Shown here one piece after another: positions 54,695 to 63,260 of a stretch of 64,000 nt of DNA. The translations under genes were made by a program, and so were the position numbers. Under the pieces are notes generated by a model that searched no databases, was not told where the DNA came from, and worked only from the letters and a program-made list of their open reading frames with translations. This stretch comes from Nonomuraea gerenzanensis. GTDB lineage: Bacteria > Actinomycetota > Actinomycetes > Streptosporangiales > Streptosporangiaceae. The DNA is taken from assembly GCF_020215645.1 (NCBI RefSeq), contig NZ_CP084058.1, forward strand, positions 4,340,001 to 4,404,000. The letters run 5' to 3'. Every line of letters starts with the position of its first letter. Position 1 is the first letter of the stretch.

Positions 54695-54925
54695 ATGTGG
54701 ACTCTCGAAACGATCGCCGCCAATCCTGACTGTATGCTCGTGGTTGCAGTTGTGTACGCCCTCGGTTGCCGAGTTCTCCGCTGCGCGACCTGGATGTACC
54801 AGGAGCGAGCACATACGCGCAGGATCGAAGCCGCGGTACGCGACACCAGGTCGAAGGATCGCGGAGGTGTCGTCCGAGCATGCGGCGCCTTGCAGAGCCG
54901 GCCCGTTGCTGGCAAGCGCCGGTAG
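54695..54925 (+). CDS. Small single-helix membrane protein beside the NACHT gene
   Basis: A 76-residue protein read as MWTLETIAANPDCMLVVAVV with one hydrophobic helix at about 11-32. A basic, helical cytoplasmic tail follows (ERAHTRRIEAAVRDTRSKDR, RACGALQSRPVAGKRR). GGAG sits seven bases before the ATG. Similar short helix-plus-tail proteins are frequent in actinomycetes but unnamed. It diverges from the NACHT gene across about 110 bases with comparable codon use, so the two may form a unit; a membrane effector or regulator is a speculation. Confidence 0.6.
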   Translation: MWTLETIAANPDCMLVVAVVYALGCRVLRCATWMYQERAHTRRIEAAVRDTRSKDRGGVVRACGALQSRPVAGKRR

Positions 54926-55002
54926 TGCGTTCGGTCGGCTCCCATGACCTGGCCGCCCACGCCGCTCAGCGAGCGTCGCCTCCCGTTGCTCCGGGCGTGT
55001 TG

Positions 55003-55374
55003 TCAGGACGTGACGAGGACGGTCAGCGGGATGACCTCCTCGCCGGCGGCGCCCGACACGCGTACCGAGACCTCCCACACCCCGTCCATCGTGAACAGGT
55101 CGCCGTCCGCCCGGAACCGGCCGGGGGCCAGGCGCCGGGCCGCCGACTCCGGGGTGACGTGCCCCATCTGCGGCATCGTGGCCATCACCTCGACCGCTTC
55201 GGCCTGGCCCCGCTCCACGGTGATGTCGGCCGTGTCGCCCTGTTCGATCGTGAGCGTGACGGCGTACCGCGCCCCGGCGCCCTGCGCCGTCACCGGGCCG
55301 GGGCGCGACAGGCAGCCGACGGCGACGGTCATGGCCGCCGCGGCCAGGCAGGCCCCGGCCAGCAGGCGTCTCAT
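55003..55374 (-). CDS. YtkA-like lipoprotein
   Basis: A 123-residue lipoprotein: signal MRRLLAGACLAAAAMTVAVG then Cys (lipobox VAVGC), followed by a FixH/YtkA-type beta-sandwich. Typical text is VMATMPQMGHVTPESAARRL and GDLFTMDGVWEVSVRVSG. Such domains are linked to copper handling and redox. The ATG overlaps the upstream stop as ATGA; it is the last gene of the PKS operon. Metal binding is probable but the usual Met/His ligands are few here. Confidence 0.8.
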   Translation of the reverse strand: MRRLLAGACLAAAAMTVAVGCLSRPGPVTAQGAGARYAVTLTIEQGDTADITVERGQAEAVEVMATMPQMGHVTPESAARRLAPGRFRADGDLFTMDGVWEVSVRVSGAAGEEVIPLTVLVTS

Positions 55375-56726
55375 CACGTCTCGCTCTCCGTTCCGACCGT
55401 GATGGTGAAGGGCACGGTCTCGATGGTGGAGTTCGTGGCGTACTGGGCCCAGGCGAGGTAGGTGCCCGGGGCGGGGAAGCTGTAGGTGAAGGTCAGTGCC
55501 GAGGTGGGGGTGGGGGTGGCGTGCACGTGGCCGAGGAAGGCGCCCGCCTGGTCGCGCACGATCAGGTGGCCTGGCATGCCCAGCCACGGCTGGAGGCGGC
55601 CGGTCGTCCGCAGCTCGATGGTGGCTGGGCGGCCTGCCACGGGGCGCGGCGGGAGGATCACCGAGGCTTCGGGCGCGGGTGGCTCAACCGGGACCACCGC
55701 CGAGGCCGCCTCCGAGGGCGCCTCCGAGGCCGCCTCCGAGGGCGCCTCCCGAACCGCTCCTGGGGCCGTCTTCGTGCCGGCGACGTCGAACGCGCCGGTG
55801 ACGAGCTGGCCGCCGGAGTCCGTGCGTTCCAGCTCGGCGTGCGTGAGGTAGCGGCCGGGCCGGTCGGCGCGCAGGCGGACCGCGAGCCGGCCCGGGCCCA
55901 GCCTGACGGGGTGGAGGTGGCGGAAGTAGGCACCGTCGGCGCTGGTCACCACCAGGTGGGCCAGCGCCTCGTGATGCAGGGCGAGGTCGTCGACCGGCCG
56001 TCCCGTGGAGCCGTCCACGAGATCGACCAGCAGTGTGAACTCCGCCCCCGCCGAAGGCCGCGCCGGCTGCGTGCTGAAGGCCGCCATCAGGTACGGCCGC
56101 CCGCCCGGCCCCGTGCCGTCCGGCTCGGCCACCGGAGCGGCGCCGTCCGGGACGGGCTCGGGGAGCTGTGGCGACATCACCGCCACGGTGAGCGCGACCA
56201 CCCCCAGCACCGCGCCCGCGCGTACCGCCACGGCGGAGCCCCGCCGCGACGTACCGCCCGCCAGCAGCCCGCCCACCACCAGGATTCCGGCCACGTAGAA
56301 GCCGCCGTGGATGACCAGCTCCCAGGGCGACGTCGCCGGCACCAGCACGCGCACCGGCAGCACGGAGCGCTCGCCGGTGGTGCTCACCTCCAGCTCGTGC
56401 GGCCCCGCCCGGAGCACCTGCATGCTCACCCGGTACGGCCCCGCCCGGCCCGCGGCCAGCCGCACCGCCGCGCGGGACGTCCCCCCGGTCTCGGTGGAGC
56501 GCAGCGCCAGCTCGACCGGCAGGTCCGGGACCGGGTGGAACGCCTCGATCTCCACGACGGCGGGTGCGGGAACCGTGCTCACGCCCCGTACCGTGATCGT
56601 CAGCTCGGCGCCGGCGATCGTCTGCGCGATCCGCAGGTCCGCCCCGGGGGCGACCACGTGCGCGCCGGCCGGTACCGGCCACAGCGCGAGCAGGAGCAGC
56701 GGCAGCAGGAGGGGCAGGATCCGCAT
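55374..56726 (-). CDS. Exported CopC/YtkA-like membrane protein with two His-rich domains
   Basis: A 450-residue secreted membrane protein. The signal peptide ends PVPAGA so that the mature chain begins His-Val-Val-Ala-Pro-Gly, CopC-style. An N-terminal beta domain (about 25-150) is followed by two membrane helices (about 155-215). Two periplasmic domains rich in His come next: LVVTSADGAYFRHLHPVRLG with YLTHAELERT, and HLIVRDQAGAFLGHVHATPT. An Ala/Ser/Glu repeat (EAPSEAASEAPSEAASA) links them. It resembles heavy-metal-binding proteins. Coupled to the thioesterase upstream (ATGA) and YtkA downstream. Its role in a PKS operon is unclear. Confidence 0.75.
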   Translation of the reverse strand: MRILPLLLPLLLLALWPVPAGAHVVAPGADLRIAQTIAGAELTITVRGVSTVPAPAVVEIEAFHPVPDLPVELALRSTETGGTSRAAVRLAAGRAGPYRVSMQVLRAGPHELEVSTTGERSVLPVRVLVPATSPWELVIHGGFYVAGILVVGGLLAGGTSRRGSAVAVRAGAVLGVVALTVAVMSPQLPEPVPDGAAPVAEPDGTGPGGRPYLMAAFSTQPARPSAGAEFTLLVDLVDGSTGRPVDDLALHHEALAHLVVTSADGAYFRHLHPVRLGPGRLAVRLRADRPGRYLTHAELERTDSGGQLVTGAFDVAGTKTAPGAVREAPSEAASEAPSEAASAVVPVEPPAPEASVILPPRPVAGRPATIELRTTGRLQPWLGMPGHLIVRDQAGAFLGHVHATPTPTSALTFTYSFPAPGTYLAWAQYATNSTIETVPFTITVGTESET

Positions 56727-57226
56727 CAGTGCAGGTAACGCTTGAGGAAGGTACGCTCGGGGATGGTGAAGCGCCGGGGCTTGGCGGTGTGCGGGTCGAA
56801 GGCCATGATCGTCGAGCGGGCCTCGGCGAACACCCCGTCGTCGGAGCAGATCTCGGCGGCCAGCTCGCAGCTGACCCGGTTCACCTTGGTCACCCACGAC
56901 TCGATCCGCACCGAGCCGTGCCTGAACCGCAGCGGCTTGCGATAGTCGACCTCGTGCCGCACGATGGCGACCCCCACGGCGGGCAGCCCGCTGCGGTCCT
57001 CGGGCGGCGCGCCCGCGTAGTCGAGGAAGAGGGCGATCCGGGCGTCCTCCAGGTACTCCAGGAAGCGCACGTTGTTGACGTGGCCGTGGGCGTCGATGTC
57101 GGAGAAGCGCACCTGGCGGTGATAGACGTGCCGCCTGGGGGTGTGCAGCACCTCGATCGGCCGGGTGGGGGCCGTGAGCTGGGTGACGGCCTCGGTCATC
57201 AGACTCTTGATCGCGTGGGTGTCCAT
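56726..57226 (-). CDS. Hotdog-fold acyl-CoA thioesterase (4HBT type)
   Basis: A 166-residue single-domain thioesterase: RQVRFSDIDAHGHVNNVRFL carries the Asp and His-Gly catalytic signature and NRVSCELAAEICSDDGVFAE the core strand. Such enzymes hydrolyse or edit acyl-CoA/ACP thioesters. GGGAG lies five bases before the ATG. It overlaps the MFS gene by 28 bases and the next gene by ATGA, so it is co-translated within the PKS operon and could release or edit polyketide chains. Confidence 0.88.
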   Translation of the reverse strand: MDTHAIKSLMTEAVTQLTAPTRPIEVLHTPRRHVYHRQVRFSDIDAHGHVNNVRFLEYLEDARIALFLDYAGAPPEDRSGLPAVGVAIVRHEVDYRKPLRFRHGSVRIESWVTKVNRVSCELAAEICSDDGVFAEARSTIMAFDPHTAKPRRFTIPERTFLKRYLH

Positions 57227-58533
57227 GGTGCTCCCGGTCGTTGGAGTGAAGGTCGTCGGGTGGTCATGGAGCGGTAGGGGATCAGGGTGAGCGCCGCCAC
57301 GGCCGTGGCGCCGAGCGCCGGCAGCAGCGCGGTGGCCACGCCGGCCCTCGCGAAGCCCTCGGCCGCCCACAGGGTGGCGGCCAGCGTGGGGCCCAGGACG
57401 TAGCCGAGGCTTCGGGCGAACTGGAGGTGGCTCGCCGCCCGGCCCGGCGCGTCGCCGGTCATGATCAGGGCGTGCGCCGGGCCGCCGTACAGGCCCATCC
57501 CGGCGCCCACCACGGCCAGGCGCAGCGCCACCTCGGCGGCGGACCACGTGGGGGAGAGGGGGAGCAGGAGCGCCAGGCCGAGTGCGGCCGTCGCGGAGCC
57601 GGCCAGGGTGACGGTGCGGGGGCCGATCCTCCGGGTCAGGCGGGTGCTCAGTGCGGCGCCCGCGAGGAGCGCCAGGGGGAGGCCCGTGACGGTCAGGCCC
57701 ACCAGTGGGAGTGCGGCCTGCATGACCTGGCCCTGGAAGAGGAAGAACGGGCTGAGGACGATGACGAGGGCGTCGATGGTGGCCAGCATGGTGACGGCCA
57801 GCAGGGCGAGGGGACGGGTGACGGGGCGCGGTGAGGTGGTCGCGGAGCCGGCCGATGCGGGAGGGCTCGTCGGGGCGTTCGGGGCGTTCGGGGCGTTCGG
57901 GGCGTTCGGGGCGTTCGGGGTGCGGGTGGTGAGGGCGAGGAGGCAGAGCGGGACCGGCAGGAGGAGCAGGGCGCGCCAGCCGAGCGGGCTCACCAGCCCA
58001 CCGCCCGCCGCCGCGCCGACGAACCCGCCGAGCGTGGCGCAACAGGCCGTGACCGCCAGCCCGCCGACCCCGCTCCGGTCAGGACCGGTGCCGGACTCCG
58101 GGCCGGAGCCCGAGCCCGAGCCCGAGCCCGAGCCGGTGCCGGTGATGGTGATGGTGCCGGTGCCGGTGCCGGACACGGCCAGGACGGCGCTCAGCACGGT
58201 GAGGAGCGCGGCGAAGCCGGCCAGCACCAGCCGTCCCGCCACCAGCGCGCCGATCCCGGGCGCCGTCGCGCACCCCACCGAGACCACCCCGAACCCCGCC
58301 ACCCCCCACACCATCGCCCGCCGCGCCCCCCACCGCCGCTGGAAGACCCCCGCGACGGGAACGAGCACCACGACGCCCAGCGCGTACCCGAGCACCACCC
58401 ATCGGCTGACCGCCGACGTGGTGCCGAGGTCGCGCTCGACGGCGGGCAGGATGACGTTCCCCGCGCTCAGGTTGAGCGTCAGGGCGAAGGCGATCAGCCC
58501 CGCAGCCACGACGGGGGAGCGCAGCCGGCTCAT
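57199..58533 (-). CDS. MFS exporter with repeat-expanded loops
   Basis: A 444-residue major facilitator superfamily transporter of the drug-efflux type (about 12-14 helices). Motif A-like text is GVFQRRWGARRAMVWGVAGF. Two loops are enlarged by tandem repeats: a G-T/G-S-rich loop (SGTGTGTITITGTGSGSGSG, residues about 121-160) and an N-A-P run between the halves (TPNAPNAPNAPNAPNAPTSP, about 206-225). It probably exports the polyketide product. The ATG overlaps the AfsA-like stop (ATGA), so translation is coupled. Confidence 0.88.
   Translation of the reverse strand: MSRLRSPVVAAGLIAFALTLNLSAGNVILPAVERDLGTTSAVSRWVVLGYALGVVVLVPVAGVFQRRWGARRAMVWGVAGFGVVSVGCATAPGIGALVAGRLVLAGFAALLTVLSAVLAVSGTGTGTITITGTGSGSGSGSGSGPESGTGPDRSGVGGLAVTACCATLGGFVGAAAGGGLVSPLGWRALLLLPVPLCLLALTTRTPNAPNAPNAPNAPNAPTSPPASAGSATTSPRPVTRPLALLAVTMLATIDALVIVLSPFFLFQGQVMQAALPLVGLTVTGLPLALLAGAALSTRLTRRIGPRTVTLAGSATAALGLALLLPLSPTWSAAEVALRLAVVGAGMGLYGGPAHALIMTGDAPGRAASHLQFARSLGYVLGPTLAATLWAAEGFARAGVATALLPALGATAVAALTLIPYRSMTTRRPSLQRPGAPWTPTRSRV
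57872..57916 (-). repeat. Five perfect 9-bp repeats in the MFS gene
   Basis: GGGGCGTTC repeated five times without mismatch on the plus strand (57872-57916); encodes Asn-Ala-Pro units in the central cytoplasmic loop. Confidence 0.95.
58106..58171 (-). repeat. Hexamer repeats in the MFS gene
   Basis: Four GAGCCC hexamers and a GAGCCG variant (58106-58135) run into GGTGCC/GGTGAT hexamers to about 58171. They encode Gly-Ser and Gly-Thr dipeptides in a second loop. Confidence 0.85.
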
Positions 58534-59468
58534 GCCGGGTACGGCCCGAGCTCGATGCCCGCGCTCGCCAGCCGCTTGCCGTACTGGTGCAGCTCCAACC
58601 CGACGGTGACGCGCCCGCCGGCGGCCCCCGTCACCTCGGCGGAGCACTCCAGCAGCGCCCCGAACTCGCCGAAGGACCCGAACGTGGTCGAGCAGCCGAG
58701 CACCGCCGCGACCGGCGAGGCCAGCTCCCCCGAGCGGACCGCCGCGACGACCGCCGCCTGGCGGAAGCCCTCGACGATGAACGGCCCCGGCACGTGGTCG
58801 TAGGCGTGGTCGAAGTAGGACGGGTGCGAGGTGTCGATCACGTACGCGAAGCGCTCCCCGTCGCCGATGACCACGTTGCGCCGGTCGCGCCGCCCGACGA
58901 GCGCCGGGTCCAGCGGCGTCACGGCGGCGGCGGCCGGATCCGGCGGCGGCTTGCTCGCCTGCTGGAACTCGCGCAGCGCCGCGTAGTCCTCCTTGCCGAA
59001 GAAGACCACGTCGCCGGTGAAGGTCATGGCGGTGGTCGTCCCGATTGTCAGCTCCCCGGACAGCGTCATGTCGCCCAGCTCGCCGCCCTTGGACTTGTCG
59101 GTCACCCGGTACCGCAGCACGCCCTGCAACGGCGACCGTTCGTCGTCGCGGTAGGCGTGCAGGTCGTGCACCCGGAACTGCCAGCGCAGCAGGCTGAACG
59201 GCAACCCGACGGGCACGCCGAAGTACCGGTGCAGCACGACGAACGAGCCCTGCCGGGCCGCCTCGGCCGTGGAGAACGGGTCGTGGTAGGCGGTGAGCCG
59301 GTCGAACCAGAGGCTGTGCGCCCGCGGCACCTGCACGGCCACCAGGAAGTCGCCGTCCGGCCCCGGCGCGGAGTCGGTGACGAACACCTCGCCCACCGCC
59401 TGCCTGTGCGCCAGGGAGCGCGGCACGGTCTGGTCGAAGCTCAGCTTTCCGTACAGGTCAGTGGTCAC
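58530..59468 (-). CDS. AfsA-type hotdog protein (gamma-butyrolactone-synthase family)
   Basis: A 312-residue protein with two hotdog repeats. The N half has RSLAHRQAVGEVFVTDS and the C half the family signature LVGRRDRRNVVIGDG, then SHPSYFDHAYDHVPGPFIVE and GFRQAAVVAAV. AfsA-type enzymes join a beta-ketoacyl chain to dihydroxyacetone phosphate in butyrolactone biosynthesis; some relatives act as other condensing or acyl-transfer enzymes. The GTG at 59468 has GAGGAG seven bases upstream and overlaps the thioesterase stop as GTGA. Unlike most AfsA genes it lies inside a PKS operon rather than beside a TetR-type receptor. Confidence 0.9.
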   Translation of the reverse strand: MTTDLYGKLSFDQTVPRSLAHRQAVGEVFVTDSAPGPDGDFLVAVQVPRAHSLWFDRLTAYHDPFSTAEAARQGSFVVLHRYFGVPVGLPFSLLRWQFRVHDLHAYRDDERSPLQGVLRYRVTDKSKGGELGDMTLSGELTIGTTTAMTFTGDVVFFGKEDYAALREFQQASKPPPDPAAAAVTPLDPALVGRRDRRNVVIGDGERFAYVIDTSHPSYFDHAYDHVPGPFIVEGFRQAAVVAAVRSGELASPVAAVLGCSTTFGSFGEFGALLECSAEVTGAAGGRVTVGLELHQYGKRLASAGIELGPYPA

Positions 59469-60217
59469 GACGAACTCCTCGTCAGAGCGTGGCGGGGCGC
59501 CAGGTGCCGCCAGAGCGTGTCCAGCACCTGGCGTTCGGCGGCGTCGAGGTAGAAGTGGCCGCCGGGGAAGCGGGCGAAGGTGAACGCGCCGCTGGTGTGG
59601 CGGCTCCAGGCGGACAGCTCGGCCTCGGAGACCGTCGGGTCGTCCGTGCCGCCGAGCGCCGTGATCGGGCACGACAGCGGCGGCCCCGGGCGGAAGACGT
59701 AGGAGACGGCCAGCTCCAGATCCGCGCGCAGGACCGGCGCGAACAGCCGCAGCAGGTCAGGCGACTCCCGCAGCGCGGCGGGGATCCCCTGGTAGACGCG
59801 GTCCACGGCCTCGATCAGCTCCTCGTCGCCGTCCGGCAGCGTCAGCGGGTACGGCGTGGCGGGCGTGGCGCGGGCGGAGACCACGAGGTGCTCCGGCGCC
59901 CGCCCGGCCAGCGTCAGCGCCCGCCCCACCTCGAAGGCCAGCAGCGCGCCGAGGCTGTGCCCGAACAGCGCGACGGGCCCCGGCACCTCGTCGAGCACGG
60001 CGTCGGTGATCTCGGCGACGAGCGGGCTCCACTGCCGGGCGAACGGCTCGCGCACCCGGGTGGCGCGGCCGGGCAGCGTCGCCCCCCACACCTCCACGTC
60101 GGGTGCCAGGCCGGCGACCCAGCGGCGGAACATCCCCGGCTGCCCCCCGGAGTGCGGGAAGCACACCAGGCGCAGCGCGGCGGCCGGGTTCTCACCCAGG
60201 CAGGTCAGTGCGGTCAT
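59465..60217 (-). CDS. Type II thioesterase
   Basis: A 250-residue alpha/beta-hydrolase editing thioesterase: PHSGGQPGMFRRW, nucleophile ALFGHSLGALLAFEVGRAL and catalytic His in FPGGHFYLDA. It removes aberrant acyl groups from PKS carrier proteins. The ATG at 60217 is four bases after the PKS stop and the end overlaps the AfsA-like GTG. It supplies the only obvious hydrolytic activity of the operon for the PKS. Confidence 0.95.
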   Translation of the reverse strand: MTALTCLGENPAAALRLVCFPHSGGQPGMFRRWVAGLAPDVEVWGATLPGRATRVREPFARQWSPLVAEITDAVLDEVPGPVALFGHSLGALLAFEVGRALTLAGRAPEHLVVSARATPATPYPLTLPDGDEELIEAVDRVYQGIPAALRESPDLLRLFAPVLRADLELAVSYVFRPGPPLSCPITALGGTDDPTVSEAELSAWSRHTSGAFTFARFPGGHFYLDAAERQVLDTLWRHLAPRHALTRSSS

Positions 60218-60221
60218 CGGC

Positions 60222-63200
60222 TCAGCTCTCCTTCGCGATCATGGCGGCCAGGTCGAGTGCCGTGCCGCCCTGCATGACCCGCAGCAGCGCCTGCAGCGGC
60301 ACCGTGACGCCGAGCTCGTTCTCCGCCTGGCCCTTCATCTCGACGATCACCAGGGAGTCGAGGGCGAAGTCGGCCAGCGGCCGGTCCTCGGGCACCTGCT
60401 CCAGGTCGTCGAAGCCGAGGGCGTCGGCGATGCGCCGCCGTACGAACAGGGCGATCGTCCCGGTACGCTCGGCCAGCGGCACGGTCGTGACCAGGTCGGC
60501 CCGCTGCGGCGCCTCCCCCAGCCAGTGGCGGCGCCGCTGCCACGGATAGGCGGGCAGCGCGACGTCGGCGGGCGCGGCGCCGAGCACCGCCTCCCAGTCC
60601 ACGTCCAGCCCGGCGCGGTAGAGGTCGGCCAGCGAGCGGTCGAGGGTGGCGGACAGCGGCTGGTCGCGCCGCAGGGTGCCGACGGCCCGGTAGCGGACGC
60701 CCGCCTCCTCCAGCGTCTCGCCGAGGTCGCGCAGCAGCACCGGATGCGGCCCCAGCTCCACGAACACCGTCACCCCCGTCGCCGCGATCGCCGAGACGGC
60801 GGGGGAGAAGCGCACCGCGTCGCGCAGGTTGCGCCCCCAGTGCGCCGCGCCGAGCTGCCCCGGCTGCACCAGGGCGCCGGTCACGGTCGAGTACATCGGC
60901 ACCGTGCCAGGGCCGGGCCGCAGGTCCGCCAGCTCGGCGGCCAGCAGGTCGTCCTGACCGTCGAGCATCGGGCTGTGGAAGCCGTAGCGGCTGGGGAGCC
61001 TGCGCACGTTCGCGCCGAGCCGTTCCGCCGCCGCGCAGACGGCCGTGACCACCTGGCGCTCGCCGGAGACGACGGTGGAGCGCGGCCCGTTCACCGCGCC
61101 GATGCCGGCCCGGCCGCGGTCCGCGCCCAAGGCGTCGATCAGCGCGCGCACCCGGTCGGGCGGCAGCGCGATGCTCGCCATGGCGCCGCCCGCCGCGCCC
61201 TCCTCCGCTCGCCTGGCCCGGCGCAGCAGCAGGTCGAACGTCTGGGCGCGGTCCAGCGCGCCCGCCGCGCACGCTGCGGTGACCTCGCCCATGCTGTGGC
61301 CGGTGACCGCCGCCGGTTCGATCCCCCAGGACCGCCACAGCGCGGCCAGCCCGAGCTGCAGCGCGCCGATCGCCACCTGCGCGACCTCGGTCTCGTGCAG
61401 CCTGCCGCCGTCGGCGAGCTGCTCCAGGACGGACCAGCCGGCCAGCTCGCGGACGACGGCGTCGCACGCCGCCACCTCGGCCGCGACCACCGGCTCGCGC
61501 CGCAGCAGCTCGGTGCCCATGCCGGCCCACTGCGAGCCCTGGCCGCTGAAGACGAACGCCACCCGGGGCGGCCGGGGCGGCACGGCCGGGCCGCCGCCCT
61601 CCACCTCGCCCAGCCGGGCCATCAGCTCGGCCGGGTCCGTGGCCGCCAGGCACAGCCGGTGCGCCAGGTGCGTGCGGCGCGTCCCCGCCGCCGCGCACAC
61701 GGCCGCGGCCCGCTCGGTGTCACAACCGACCAGCCGCTCGGCGTACGCCCTGGCCAGCGGGACCAGCGCGGCCGGGTCGCGCGCCGACAGCGGCAGCACC
61801 AGCTTGCCCAGCGTGCCTCTACCGGCCGGCACGCCGATGCCGGTCGGCCCGCCTCTACCGGCCGGCGCGCCGGTGCCGGTCGGCGCGCCGGCGCCCGCGT
61901 CGATGCTCGCCGGCGGGGCGGAGGGCGCCTGGAGGATCGCGTGGGCGTTCGCCCCGCCGAAGCCGAACGAGCTGACCGCCGCCATCGGCGCGTGCTCGCC
62001 GCGCGCCAGCCCGGTGAGCGCGGCCGGCGCCGACAACCGGCTGCCGGTCAGGTCGATCTCCGGGTTGAGCCGGCGCAGGTGCACGTTGGGCGGCACCTGC
62101 TCGTGCTCCAGCACCAGCATGGCCTTGATCAGGCCCGTGACGCCCGCCGCGGCCTCCTGGTGGCCGAAGTTCGTCTTCACGGAGCCGAGCGCGCACGGCA
62201 GGGTGCCGTCGCCGTACACCTCGCGCAGCGCCTCCACCTCGATCGGGTCGCCCAGCGGCGTGCCCGTCCCGTGGGCCTCGATGTAGGTGACCTCCTCCGG
62301 TCGCGCGCCCGCGTCGTCCAGGGCGCGGCGCAGCAGGTCCGCCTGGGCGCGCGGGTTGGGAGCGGTCAGGCCGTTGGTGCGGCCGTCGTGGTTGGCGGCC
62401 GTGCCGCGGATCACCGCCCGCACGCGCCTGCCCCCGGCCAGCGACTCGCGGGTGAGCACGAGGACGCCGCAGCCCTCGGCGCGGATGATCCCGTCGGCTG
62501 CGGCGTCGAACGTCCGGCACCGGCCGCCCGGCGCCAGCGGCAGCACCTTCTCGGTGACCAGCGTGGAGATCGGGTTGAGGATGACGTTCACGCCGCCGGC
62601 CAGCGCGATGTCGCACTCGCCGTGGCGCAGCGCCCGCACCGCGAGGTGCACGGCCATCAGCGAGGAGGAGCAGGCGGTGTCCACGGCGAGGCTGGGGCCG
62701 CGCAGGTTCAGCAGGTAGGACACGCGGTTGGCGAGCACGCTGTGGGCACCGCCCGGGGCCGTGTAGGTGTTGATCGAGGCGGGCTCGCCGTACTGGAGGG
62801 TGAGGTAGTCGCTGTTGTAGACGCCGAGGAACACGCCGGTGCCGGCACGCTGCAACGTCTCCAGCGGCAGCCCCGCGTCCTCCATCGCCTCCCAGGCGAC
62901 CTCCAGGACGAGCCGCTGCTGCGGGTCCATCTTGGCCGCCTCGGCGGGCGCGATGCCGAAGAAGCCGGCGTCGAAGCCGTCCACCTCCGTCAGCAGCCCG
63001 GCCCAGCGGCCGTTCTCGACGCGGTCGGCGGGCTTGGGACGGTGGCCGTCGAGCGTGTCGACCGACGGCGTGACGGCGTCCACGCCGTCACGCAGCAGAC
63101 TCCAGAACGCCTCCAGGTCCGCCACGTCGCCCGGCAGGCGCACCCCGGCGCCGAGCACCGAGATCGGCTCGTGTGCCGCGCGTTCGGCCGCGGCCAGCCG

Positions 63201-63260
63201 GGCCCGCGTCTCGCGCAGCTGCACGAGGGCGCGCTCCAGCAGCTTGCGCTGGTCAGTCAT
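60222..63260 (-). CDS. Type I polyketide synthase module KS-AT-ACP
   Basis: A 1012-residue single module. A docking helix (1-30) precedes a KS with Cys197 ([12 protein letters not shown]), His330 ([13 protein letters not shown]) and Lys362/His367 (KTNFGHQEA). The AT has [10 protein letters not shown] and Ser656 (TGHSMGEV); its GFHS (760-763) resembles the malonyl-type HAFH rather than YASH, so malonyl-CoA is the likely extender. The ACP has Ser969 ([11 protein letters not shown]). There is no KR, DH, ER or thioesterase domain, so the product stays as beta-ketoacyl-ACP. The KS-AT linker has a 12-residue repeat. It overlaps the upstream module by eight bases. Confidence 0.94.
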   Translation of the reverse strand: MTDQRKLLERALVQLRETRARLAAAERAAHEPISVLGAGVRLPGDVADLEAFWSLLRDGVDAVTPSVDTLDGHRPKPADRVENGRWAGLLTEVDGFDAGFFGIAPAEAAKMDPQQRLVLEVAWEAMEDAGLPLETLQRAGTGVFLGVYNSDYLTLQYGEPASINTYTAPGGAHSVLANRVSYLLNLRGPSLAVDTACSSSLMAVHLAVRALRHGECDIALAGGVNVILNPISTLVTEKVLPLAPGGRCRTFDAAADGIIRAEGCGVLVLTRESLAGGRRVRAVIRGTAANHDGRTNGLTAPNPRAQADLLRRALDDAGARPEEVTYIEAHGTGTPLGDPIEVEALREVYGDGTLPCALGSVKTNFGHQEAAAGVTGLIKAMLVLEHEQVPPNVHLRRLNPEIDLTGSRLSAPAALTGLARGEHAPMAAVSSFGFGGANAHAILQAPSAPPASIDAGAGAPTGTGAPAGRGGPTGIGVPAGRGTLGKLVLPLSARDPAALVPLARAYAERLVGCDTERAAAVCAAAGTRRTHLAHRLCLAATDPAELMARLGEVEGGGPAVPPRPPRVAFVFSGQGSQWAGMGTELLRREPVVAAEVAACDAVVRELAGWSVLEQLADGGRLHETEVAQVAIGALQLGLAALWRSWGIEPAAVTGHSMGEVTAACAAGALDRAQTFDLLLRRARRAEEGAAGGAMASIALPPDRVRALIDALGADRGRAGIGAVNGPRSTVVSGERQVVTAVCAAAERLGANVRRLPSRYGFHSPMLDGQDDLLAAELADLRPGPGTVPMYSTVTGALVQPGQLGAAHWGRNLRDAVRFSPAVSAIAATGVTVFVELGPHPVLLRDLGETLEEAGVRYRAVGTLRRDQPLSATLDRSLADLYRAGLDVDWEAVLGAAPADVALPAYPWQRRRHWLGEAPQRADLVTTVPLAERTGTIALFVRRRIADALGFDDLEQVPEDRPLADFALDSLVIVEMKGQAENELGVTVPLQALLRVMQGGTALDLAAMIAKES
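61815..61886 (-). repeat. 36-bp in-frame tandem duplication in the KS-AT linker
   Basis: Copies at 61815-61850 and 61851-61886 differ at a few bases and encode two 12-residue Gly/Ala/Pro/Thr-rich units near residues 460-482. Confidence 0.85.
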
